This document shows, one piece after another, positions 1 to 6,023 of a stretch of DNA of 6,708 bases. The notes beneath the pieces were generated by a model. It did no database searches. It was given only the letters and a program-made list of their open reading frames with translations, and was not told the origin of the DNA. Made by a program: the position numbers and the translations under genes. Each line of letters begins with the position of its first letter. The first letter of the stretch is position 1. Origin of the DNA: Chloroflexota bacterium (lineage in GTDB: Bacteria; Chloroflexota; Anaerolineae; Aggregatilineales; UBA3940); the NCBI GenBank assembly GCA_024643825.1, contig JAHEME010000161.1, positions 1 through 6,708 on the forward strand, written 5' to 3'.

Positions 1-51
1 CCTATTCAAAGCGTGTTTCTGAACCACCGAGTCTAACCGTGTGTTCAGCGG

Positions 52-1458
52 CTATCTCTCCGCGATCAGCACCCGACCCCAGCCGGGATGCAGTTCTTCG
101 ATAGTCAACATACCCCCGGAAACAACGACCTCCGAAGTGTCCACGTCCAGCGCATCACGGAAGCGCAGCCCGTCGGGAATCCCCTCCTCGCCAACGGGAA
201 TCTGAAGAGATGCCACTTGATCGCCCCCGTTGATCGCCACAACAGCGACCTCCCTGGGGTGCTCTCGCAGGAAACTAAAGGTCGTATCGGCTGCGCCCAG
301 GATGGCGATTCGCCCGTAAATCAGCGAAGGATGCACTTTGCGCAGCGCGACCAGCCGCGAAATTTCACGATAGAGGTTGCGCTCCGTGTCGGGCCACTCG
401 GCGTCCAACTCCGGCATGGGCTTGCGCACCGCGTAATCGTCTTCCGGCCCACCGACCTTGCCCGTCATACCAACCTCATCCCCATAGTACAAACAGGGGA
501 TGCCGGGAATGGTCAGCAGGATGATCATTGCGGGGAAGACATGGCTGCGGTCGCGAAGCTGAGACGCAATCCGATGGACATCATGATTGCCAAGAAACTG
601 CATCATGTGAAGATCGCGAAAAACGCCCCACTCCGGGTGCATGGCGCGTTCCAACGATGCTTTTAGCTCCCAGAAATTGCGGTCATTAAACGAACTCCAC
701 AGGGCTTTGTGAACCTGATAATCCGTCCCGGAATCGAGGAGATCGGGGGCAACCCACGTCCGATAATCGCCGCCGAATAGCTCCCCGACCAGGAAGCAGT
801 CAGGGCGGATGCCCTTGCAGACTCGTCGGAACTCCCACCAGAAATCGGGGCTGATCTCAAAGGCAACATCCAGCCGCCAGCCATCCGTTCCGACCTCGCC
901 GAGCCACAAGCGGCATACTTCAAAGAGATACTCACGCACATCCCGATTCTTCAGATTGAGGGCCGGAAGAATCTGGTGACCCTGCCAGCTTTCATAAGAG
1001 AAACCATCCCCGAACTCACTGTCGGCTCCCCAGTTGATCGTATACCAGTCTTTGTAGCGCGACTCCCGACCATGCTCGCGAATATCCCGGAAAGCGAAGA
1101 ACTCGCGTCCGGTATGGTTAAACACGCCATCGAGGATCACCCGGATGCCACGCTCATGTAATTCCTCAACAATCTGCTGAAGCAGGCGCGTATCCCCCAG
1201 GCGACGGTCCACCGTGAAGTAATCGGTGGTATCGTAGCCGTGAGAACCACTCTCAAACAAGGGGCCTATGTACAATGCCGTGATGCCAAGCCCAACCAGA
1301 TGATCGTAATATTCGCGCAGTGAAGACAATCGGGGAACAGCCGCCGAACGGCCAGAATTCTCACGCGGGGCGTTGAAGAATCCCAGCGGGTAAATGTGGT
1401 AGAACACCGCGCGGCGAGCCCATTCCGGGACATACTCGGTTGAGGGAGAAGTTCGCAC
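52..1458 (-). CDS. GH13 alpha-amylase family hydrolase, cytoplasmic (neopullulanase/cyclomaltodextrinase-like)
   Basis: A 468-residue glycoside hydrolase of family 13, expected to cut alpha-glucosidic bonds in maltodextrins or related oligosaccharides. The TIM barrel opens with the AVFYHIYPLGF motif (residues 17-27). The conserved regions are all present: DGVFNH (110-115), LPALN (164-168, the region V position), GWRLDVAFE (193-201, nucleophile D197), VGELFG (224-229, acid/base E226) and FLGNHD (288-293, D293). LYYGDE (323-328) and a C-terminal beta domain follow. No signal peptide is visible, so it should act inside the cell. It lacks the N-terminal starch-binding domain of classical neopullulanases, which explains the short length. 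The start is GTG with GAAAGG 10 bases upstream; the next methionine (M273) is past the catalytic region. It lies 58 bases downstream of the WYL regulator. Family assignment is secure; exact specificity cannot be read from sequence. Confidence 0.93.
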   Translation of the reverse strand: MRTSPSTEYVPEWARRAVFYHIYPLGFFNAPRENSGRSAAVPRLSSLREYYDHLVGLGITALYIGPLFESGSHGYDTTDYFTVDRRLGDTRLLQQIVEELHERGIRVILDGVFNHTGREFFAFRDIREHGRESRYKDWYTINWGADSEFGDGFSYESWQGHQILPALNLKNRDVREYLFEVCRLWLGEVGTDGWRLDVAFEISPDFWWEFRRVCKGIRPDCFLVGELFGGDYRTWVAPDLLDSGTDYQVHKALWSSFNDRNFWELKASLERAMHPEWGVFRDLHMMQFLGNHDVHRIASQLRDRSHVFPAMIILLTIPGIPCLYYGDEVGMTGKVGGPEDDYAVRKPMPELDAEWPDTERNLYREISRLVALRKVHPSLIYGRIAILGAADTTFSFLREHPREVAVVAINGGDQVASLQIPVGEEGIPDGLRFRDALDVDTSEVVVSGGMLTIEELHPGWGRVLIAER

Positions 1459-1505
1459 GAGAGGACTGCCTTTCGAGAGATGCTCCGGGAGGTCTTATTC
1501 CAAAC

Positions 1506-1511
1506 ATTATA
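1506..1511 (-). promoter_or_regulatory. Candidate -10 box for the GH13 gene
   Basis: On the minus strand the gap between the WYL regulator and the GH13 gene contains a perfect TATAAT. Transcription starting about 7 bases further on would give a leader of roughly 40 bases before the GTG at 1458, enough for the GAAAGG ribosome binding site at 1469-1474. I see no good -35 box at 17-18 bases upstream, and the extended -10 TGn is off by one base. The ATGACA boxes of the divergent control region are absent here. It suggests separate expression of the hydrolase but does not exclude read-through from the regulator. Confidence 0.35.
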
Positions 1512-1516
1512 CCCAA

Positions 1517-2560
1517 CTATCGAGAACCAGCCGCCGAGTACACTGCGAGCATCTCTGCGAGTTCACCTCGTAGCAGATCACGCCACTCGCGAGGCTCAAT
1601 CAACTCCGCGCCAGCCCCCAGCCAGCGCACCAGCGGGAGTACGTAGGACGGGTTATCTTCGCCAAAGATCATCTCGACAAACCCATCGGATTGTGCTTCA
1701 TAGGCAGCATGGCGATAATACCAATCCTGTTGAAGCTGAATCGCCTGATCTGCCGTCAATCGAACGTGGACAGGCGAACTCTCGCTCCATACCTGCATAG
1801 CGGTCGCCAACCAGCCCCGATCCATCATGGTTTGGATGTCAAACCCTTGCATGCGAGATGCCTGCCGCGCCGGGGAGATCTCCTGCACGCGGTCAGTGCG
1901 CCACAGACGTACCGATTCGGACACTGCCGGAGCATCTATCTTATGCCCTACCAGATACCAGAACCCCCGATCCCAGAATGCACCCAGCGGAGCCACATCA
2001 TAGGTGCGCGGGTGCTCGCGACCCAGGGATCGATAGTTGATGCGTACGGCTCGCTCTTCGAGGATGCTGCTCAGGAATCGCGTGGTGATTTCGTCGTCCG
2101 TGATCGTTCGATCAAGCGGCGGTGGGCTGTCTGGCTCAACGACCTCTGCATGAAACACATCGACCGGGATCTGCTCGAACGCGATCCACGTTTGCGCTTC
2201 AGCGAGCACCGTGCGAATCGAGTCTGGAATCGCCGCTAGCAGTCGCGCCTCCGCAGAAGCCAGTTCCGCGTCAAAAGGTCGCGAGCGCAGCGAACGGAAC
2301 AGCGTCAGCGCCAACACCAGTGAGATCGCCTCCGCGCGGGAGAACATGATCGGCGGCAGGAAGTACCCCTCCAGCAGCCGGAACCCACCTTCACGCCCGC
2401 GCTCGGCATACACAGGAACACCCAGCACGCTCAAGGTATCAACATCGCGGTAGATGGTACGCGGCGACACCTCGAACTGCTCCGCCAGATCGGTGGCAGA
2501 GATCGTCTTCCCCCGCCGCAATTGCAAGAGGATGCCAAACAGCCGATCAAATCGAGTCAT
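1517..2560 (-). CDS. WYL-domain transcriptional regulator with N-terminal HTH (YafY/PafC type)
   Basis: A 347-residue DNA-binding regulator. Residues 1-60 form a DeoR-like winged helix-turn-helix, with the recognition region around SATDLAEQFEVSPRTIYRDV (21-40) and a wing ending in GGFRL. A helical linker follows. The WYL domain (about 160-232) contains the signature W201-Y202-L203 in RGFWYLVGHK, and a C-terminal WCX-type extension (about 264-345) completes the usual architecture and length. WYL domains are known to bind small ligands or nucleic acids and to control HTH regulators; the ligand here is unknown. The start is ATG with AAGGA only 3 bases upstream, a rather short spacing. The gene is divergent from an MFS transporter across a 92-base region containing inverted repeats, which makes that transporter, and the regulator itself, the most likely targets. 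The GH13 gene follows on the same strand. Confidence 0.93.
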   Translation of the reverse strand: MTRFDRLFGILLQLRRGKTISATDLAEQFEVSPRTIYRDVDTLSVLGVPVYAERGREGGFRLLEGYFLPPIMFSRAEAISLVLALTLFRSLRSRPFDAELASAEARLLAAIPDSIRTVLAEAQTWIAFEQIPVDVFHAEVVEPDSPPPLDRTITDDEITTRFLSSILEERAVRINYRSLGREHPRTYDVAPLGAFWDRGFWYLVGHKIDAPAVSESVRLWRTDRVQEISPARQASRMQGFDIQTMMDRGWLATAMQVWSESSPVHVRLTADQAIQLQQDWYYRHAAYEAQSDGFVEMIFGEDNPSYVLPLVRWLGAGAELIEPREWRDLLRGELAEMLAVYSAAGSR

Positions 2561-2570
2561 GGTTCCTTAT

Positions 2571-2612
2571 ATATGACAAATAGATGTCATGTTTCCCCAT
2601 GTAATATGACAT
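2571..2612. promoter_or_regulatory. Candidate operator: near-palindrome plus extra half-site in the divergent control region
   Basis: The A/T-rich 92-base gap between the WYL regulator and the MFS gene holds three copies of one half-site. Arms at 2584-2593 (ATGTCATGTT) and 2603-2612 (AATATGACAT) are inverted copies matching at 9 of 10 positions, separated by 9 bases. A third copy, ATATGACA, lies at 2571-2578, in direct orientation with the right arm and 33 bases from its counterpart at 2604-2611. It also pairs with the left arm as ATGACA-N6-TGTCAT (2573-2590). Such spacing suits dimer binding with a second cooperative site. No convincing sigma70 -35/-10 pair is visible for either gene. Binding by the adjacent WYL protein is inferred from position. 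Confidence 0.5.
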
Positions 2613-2652
2613 TATCGTACCTCAAGACCCGGTTGAAAGGAAAGGACATTGT

Positions 2653-3906
2653 ATGCAAGAAACCAGAGAGAGCAGCTACGGCGCAATTTTTCGCAACCCG
2701 TCGTTCCGGCGGTTCTGGTTGGGATTCACGTTCTCCGTGCTGGGTGACGCGCTCACCCAGGTTGCCCTGACGTGGTTCGTTTACCAACAGACGCAATCTG
2801 CGCGGGCGCTGGGTCTGCTGACCCTCGCCTACACTGGCCCGGTCATCGTGGGAGGGCTGATCGCAGGTTCCCTATTGGATCGCTTTGACCGCCGTAAAGT
2901 GATGTTCGCTGATAATATGATCCGGGGAACCACGATGGCCTTGATCCCCCTGCTCCATCTGCTAGGGATGCTGCAGTTATGGATGGTATATGCTGCCGCC
3001 GCCGTCTACGGGAGTCTCATGATGATTTCGCTGGCGGGCGGCCCCACGTTGATTCCATCGATGGTTTCCGAAGAGCAGCTTTCCACCGCAAATTCGCTGG
3101 AAACCTTGAGCTTCACCCTCGGCGGGATGATCGGCCCACCACTGGCTGGGCTGCTGATCGCGCTGATCGGCGCGCCGAATGTGATCGCGCTCGATGCGCT
3201 GACCTACTTTGTGTTTGCGATTGCCCTGCTGACCCTGCGCCTGCACGAGGACGAAAGCTCCCCGGAAGAACGGCCACCGACTTCCTACACACTCGCTGAT
3301 GCGTTCCGGCTGCTCACGGGCAACTCGATTCTGCTCTCTACCACGTTGATGTATATGACTTTCAACATTGGCATGGGGCTGTTCACGGTCTGGATGCCGA
3401 TCTATGCAGATCAGATTCTGCGAGGTGGGTCGCAGGTCTATGGGCTGCTGCTGGGCATCATGGCCGCAGGTCAGGTGATCAGTTCGATTGTGGCTGGCAA
3501 TTTATCCGGTTTGTCGCTGGGACGCAGCATCGTGATCGCCGGGATGCTGGCCGGGATCAGCATGGCCCTGCTTCTTGGCAGGACGCTATGGTGGGCCATT
3601 GCAGGGCTGGCGCTGTTCGGATTCTTCAGCGCGCCACTGACGATCTGGGCGCAAACCCTGCGCATGAAGATCATCCCCGCACCGCTGCGAGGGCGCACCT
3701 TCGCACTCCTCCGTATGCTGATGCAGGGGACCACCCCACTCGGCGGCGTAGTGGGAGGGCTGATCGTGCCTCTTGCAGGCGTGGTCGCAATGGCAGGGAT
3801 CAGCGCCAGCCTGATGGGGGGAGCCGGGTTAGCAGGCTCGTTTGTCAAGGATTTACGTGATGCCGGGAGTCCTTCGCCAACAACCCAGCTTGAGGTTTCA
3901 GGGTAG
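2653..3906 (+). CDS. MFS transporter, efflux type (MFS_3/EntS-like)
   Basis: A 417-residue inner-membrane protein with about 12 hydrophobic segments and a long cytoplasmic loop between TM6 and TM7 (about 197-224, acidic and Pro-rich). The N-terminus RNPSFRRFW (14-22) and GD (31-32) in TM1 are typical of the MFS_3 efflux branch. Motif A, the loop between TM2 and TM3, is GSLLDRFDRRK (72-82). A second family motif, EEQLSTANSLE (140-150), and a C-half stretch IPAPLRGRTFALLRML (341-356) are also present. Relatives export siderophores, macrolides or other small molecules by proton antiport; the substrate here is unknown. The ATG start has AAAGGA 6 bases upstream. It is divergent from the WYL regulator, whose probable operator sits just upstream, and is followed after 50 bases by a VOC-fold gene, so joint expression is likely. 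Length is normal and it looks intact. Confidence 0.93.
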   Translation: MQETRESSYGAIFRNPSFRRFWLGFTFSVLGDALTQVALTWFVYQQTQSARALGLLTLAYTGPVIVGGLIAGSLLDRFDRRKVMFADNMIRGTTMALIPLLHLLGMLQLWMVYAAAAVYGSLMMISLAGGPTLIPSMVSEEQLSTANSLETLSFTLGGMIGPPLAGLLIALIGAPNVIALDALTYFVFAIALLTLRLHEDESSPEERPPTSYTLADAFRLLTGNSILLSTTLMYMTFNIGMGLFTVWMPIYADQILRGGSQVYGLLLGIMAAGQVISSIVAGNLSGLSLGRSIVIAGMLAGISMALLLGRTLWWAIAGLALFGFFSAPLTIWAQTLRMKIIPAPLRGRTFALLRMLMQGTTPLGGVVGGLIVPLAGVVAMAGISASLMGGAGLAGSFVKDLRDAGSPSPTTQLEVSG

Positions 3907-3943
3907 TAGAGTCATGGAAACACCTATTCTTTTTTCACATCAT

Positions 3944-3949
3944 GAGGAG
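3944..3949 (+). promoter_or_regulatory. Ribosome binding site that sets the VOC gene start at GTG 3957
   Basis: GAGGAG lies 7 bases before the GTG at 3957, an ideal spacing. It overlaps the in-frame ATG at 3942, which has only a T-rich stretch and no Shine-Dalgarno sequence upstream. This favours the GTG as the true start. Confidence 0.7.
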
Positions 3950-3956
3950 CATTGTT

Positions 3957-4328
3957 GTGACTTCAGTGAATCACATCATTCTTACCGTATCGGATCCGGT
4001 TCGTGCGCAAGCTTTCTATGGCGATCTGCTGGGCTTTGAACTTAGCATCGAAGAAAACGGCGGGTTCAACTTCATGGCTGGGGACGTGTGGGTATTTGTA
4101 TACCCTTCCCAGAAGCCGCAGGCGGGCGACCGTTTCAGCGAGTTTCGCATCGGGCTAGATCACCTGGCATTCACTTCCGAGAGCCGCACCGAGTTGGACA
4201 AGCTGGCGAAAAAACTAATGGATGCCGGAGTCGAGACCAAGGGCGTAGAGGTGTTTGAGCCGACGGGAAACTACTACGTGGCGTTTCGTGATCCCGACAA
4301 TATCCAGCTTGAATACTGGCTGCCGTAG
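3957..4328 (+). CDS. VOC superfamily (glyoxalase/bleomycin-resistance/dioxygenase fold) protein
   Basis: A small, probably cytoplasmic protein of 123 residues if translated from GTG 3957, or 128 from the in-frame ATG at 3942; the shorter form is preferred because GAGGAG precedes the GTG. It has the two beta-alpha-beta-beta-beta modules of the VOC fold. In the 123-residue numbering, module 1 starts NHIILTVSDP (5-14) with H6, module 2 starts GLDHLAF (66-72) with H69, and FRDPDNIQLEYW (110-121) carries E119. These three sit where metal ligands lie in glyoxalase I, fosfomycin-resistance proteins and extradiol dioxygenases. The fourth ligand, normally in the first module, is not obvious. The family includes lyases, dioxygenases and drug-binding proteins, so the reaction is unknown. 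It follows the MFS gene by 50 bases and ends at a terminator shared with the opposing gene. Confidence 0.88.
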   Translation: MTSVNHIILTVSDPVRAQAFYGDLLGFELSIEENGGFNFMAGDVWVFVYPSQKPQAGDRFSEFRIGLDHLAFTSESRTELDKLAKKLMDAGVETKGVEVFEPTGNYYVAFRDPDNIQLEYWLP

Positions 4329-4340
4329 TACAGGGTAAGC

Positions 4341-4378
4341 AAAAAGGGCAGCGTCATCCTGCACGCTGCCCCGATTTT
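4341..4378. terminator. Bidirectional rho-independent terminator between convergent genes
   Basis: A perfect 9-bp stem, GGGCAGCGT (4346-4354) and ACGCTGCCC (4363-4371), encloses an 8-base loop. Read leftward, the stem is followed by TTTTT (complement of AAAAA at 4341-4345), a strong signal for the SH3b-hydrolase unit, which stops at 4395. Read rightward it is followed by CGATTTTCT, a weaker tract that can still end the MFS-VOC transcript. It fills the 66-base gap between the two stop codons. Confidence 0.88.
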
Positions 4379-4394
4379 CTCTGGAAGTTCCGCC

Positions 4395-6011
4395 TTACTG
4401 CATGGCGGCTCGCAGTGCATCACAGGCAGGGCAGCCGCCGCCCGGTCGTATGATTGCGTAGCCTGCCTGCGGATCATCGCCCCACTGGGTGAAATCCACG
4501 TTGAACACGATTAACAGCCGGACTTTGCCAGTCTGACGGCTGATGGTCACCGCACGAGCCAGCCATTCTGACTGCTCGCCAACGGTATTGCCGCCGCCCC
4601 ACCAAAAGTTCGCTGGCAGGGAACCCCAACCTTCACCGGAGACGTAGCCAAGCTCGGTAAAGCATAACTTGGTACGCGGGAACGCACCGGCATACACATT
4701 GAAGGTCGGCTTAAAGTACCACGAGTAGTGATGAGCGCCTCCATCTGCCGGATGACCACTCACCGCATCGGGCGACGTAGCCCCCGCGTTGTGATGGACG
4801 CCAACACAGTCCATGTAATTGGCTGCACCTGCGCCCGCCATCCCTGCGACGTATTGATCATCACTCCACACAGAGTACCCATTGTTGACACCGGTAGGAG
4901 CCAGCGCCCCGGAGATCACCATTGTGGCCGGGTTCGCCGCCTTGATCGCGCGGTAGGCCGGGGCCAGCATCAGATTCACGTAGTTCGCCGGGTTGATCTG
5001 TCCGGCGGGCCACTCGCGGTCGAGGTTCATCTCGTTCCAGATTTCAATGCCATCCGCGCCCAGCGCCGCAACCCCGGCAACAAACTGCACGTAGGCGTTG
5101 TAGTCAATCGACGATGGATACTCCCCACCGGGGATGCTCAAAAGCACGCGGAAGCCATTGGCATGGGCCTGCGCGATGCGCCCCGCCAAATCATTCGGAC
5201 TCTGACCCGGCCCCCATTTGTGCTGGAACTTCACCCATGTCATCCCTGCATTGTGCATCTCGCCCGGATGATCGAGTGAGTGAGTCTGCCCGCCAAGCTC
5301 AAATCCTCCCGGAGCCGGGGGCGGAAGCACTCCACCTGTCGGAGGGGCTGGTGCAGGTGTTGGCGCGCCACCGGGAAGTACCTCATTAGAAACTGGTAAA
5401 CTATTGATGTCTCCATTGACTGTGACCAGCCACGCAGCCACCCAGCCGCGCTGCCCATTATAGTTCACCAGCACCCACTGCGAATCAGCGCTGCGCGCAG
5501 ACACGGGAACCGTTGTGTTGTAAGGGATGCGCCCCAGTTCAGCGTAGGTTGTACCTGCCCCGGCGCGAAGCTTCATCGTTGCGGTGGTATAGATCGTCGG
5601 TACGCCGGACGGCCCAGAGGGGGGAGGCGAATTGGACGGCGGGTTGGACGGCTGATCGGTGGGCGGCGCAGGAGGCGGCGCACCCGGCGATCCTGCCGCA
5701 TCTATCACGGGCAGATCGGGCACGTAGCCTTCAAGATCCATCAGGAGCGTGTACACCCAGCCCTTGGTCCCGTTGTAGTCAACATACAGCCACGTCTCAT
5801 CGGCGCTGCGGCCCAGCGCGGTCAGCGGCGTTGAGTACGGGATCACCGTAATGATGCCGTTTTCCGTGCCGGGGCCGGATCGCATCTTCACATTTTCCAG
5901 CGGGTAAACGGTGAAGCTCACGCCCTGGGCCGCCGCCACCAATGGCAGAACAAGCACAAGCACTACGGCAATCGCTACCGCACGCAGCAAGAGAGTTCGA
6001 TTTCGAATCAT
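4395..6011 (-). CDS. Secreted protein with two SH3b domains and a clan GH-A-like glycoside hydrolase domain
   Basis: A 538-residue exported protein. A signal peptide (about 1-29) has RNR near the N-terminus, a long hydrophobic core and a likely cut after AAA or AAAQ. SH3b domain 1 (about 31-93, MRSGPGTENG) and domain 2 (about 137-197, LRAGAGTTYAELG) each end in a YNG..GWV strand. Pro-rich linkers follow each (about 105-137 and 207-237). The C-terminal TIM-barrel-like domain (238-538) carries WNEMN (325-329, presumed acid/base E327) and FTELGY (451-456, presumed nucleophile E453), the pattern of clan GH-A (GH5/GH39-like) retaining hydrolases. SH3b domains often bind cell wall, so the target may be an envelope or extracellular polysaccharide; this is inferred. 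The family number and substrate are not recognisable. Its GAGGA lies between the upstream FHA gene's stop and its ATG, which implies co-transcription. No membrane anchor or sorting signal is seen. Confidence 0.87.
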   Translation of the reverse strand: MIRNRTLLLRAVAIAVVLVLVLPLVAAAQGVSFTVYPLENVKMRSGPGTENGIITVIPYSTPLTALGRSADETWLYVDYNGTKGWVYTLLMDLEGYVPDLPVIDAAGSPGAPPPAPPTDQPSNPPSNSPPPSGPSGVPTIYTTATMKLRAGAGTTYAELGRIPYNTTVPVSARSADSQWVLVNYNGQRGWVAAWLVTVNGDINSLPVSNEVLPGGAPTPAPAPPTGGVLPPPAPGGFELGGQTHSLDHPGEMHNAGMTWVKFQHKWGPGQSPNDLAGRIAQAHANGFRVLLSIPGGEYPSSIDYNAYVQFVAGVAALGADGIEIWNEMNLDREWPAGQINPANYVNLMLAPAYRAIKAANPATMVISGALAPTGVNNGYSVWSDDQYVAGMAGAGAANYMDCVGVHHNAGATSPDAVSGHPADGGAHHYSWYFKPTFNVYAGAFPRTKLCFTELGYVSGEGWGSLPANFWWGGGNTVGEQSEWLARAVTISRQTGKVRLLIVFNVDFTQWGDDPQAGYAIIRPGGGCPACDALRAAMQ

Positions 6012-6017
6012 GAAGGT

Positions 6018-6022
6018 TCCTC
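6018..6022 (-). promoter_or_regulatory. Ribosome binding site of the SH3b-hydrolase gene, inside the 12-base intergenic gap
   Basis: On the minus strand GAGGA lies 6 bases before the ATG at 6011 and one base after the TAA of the FHA gene (6026-6024). With no room for a promoter in the 12-base gap, the hydrolase is likely translated from the FHA transcript, or from a promoter inside the FHA coding region. Confidence 0.7.
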
Positions 6023-6023
6023 G

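Noticed and set aside
19..48. CTGAAC/GTTCAG inverted repeat downstream of the GH13 stop codon, as a terminator
   Set aside because: Only 6 pairs with an 18-base loop and no T tract on the minus strand; too weak to call.
88..666. 192-residue open frame on the plus strand, opposite the GH13 gene
   Set aside because: It lies wholly antisense to a gene with clear GH13 motifs, and its translation shows no recognisable domain.
1691..2239. 182-residue plus-strand frame opposite the WYL regulator
   Set aside because: The opposite strand encodes the WYL signature and WCX region, and this frame has no domain and no sensible ribosome site.
2566..2571. TATAAG on the minus strand as a -10 box for the WYL regulator
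   Set aside because: It overlaps the ribosome binding site and would give an almost leaderless mRNA; no -35 box at the right distance.
3471..3848. 125-residue minus-strand frame inside the MFS gene
   Set aside because: Overlaps conserved transmembrane segments of the transporter and has no family features.
3926..3935. T-rich run after the MFS stop codon as an intrinsic terminator
   Set aside because: No GC-rich stem precedes it, and the VOC gene begins just downstream.
4728..5279. 183-residue open frame on the plus strand, opposite the SH3b-hydrolase gene
   Set aside because: Antisense to the catalytic domain; rich in Arg, His and Cys with no motif, as expected for a shadow frame in GC-rich DNA.
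5601..5699. Repetitive GC-rich stretch as a DNA repeat or CRISPR-like array
   Set aside because: It encodes the Pro/Ser-rich linker between the SH3b domains; there is no regular repeat unit or spacer.
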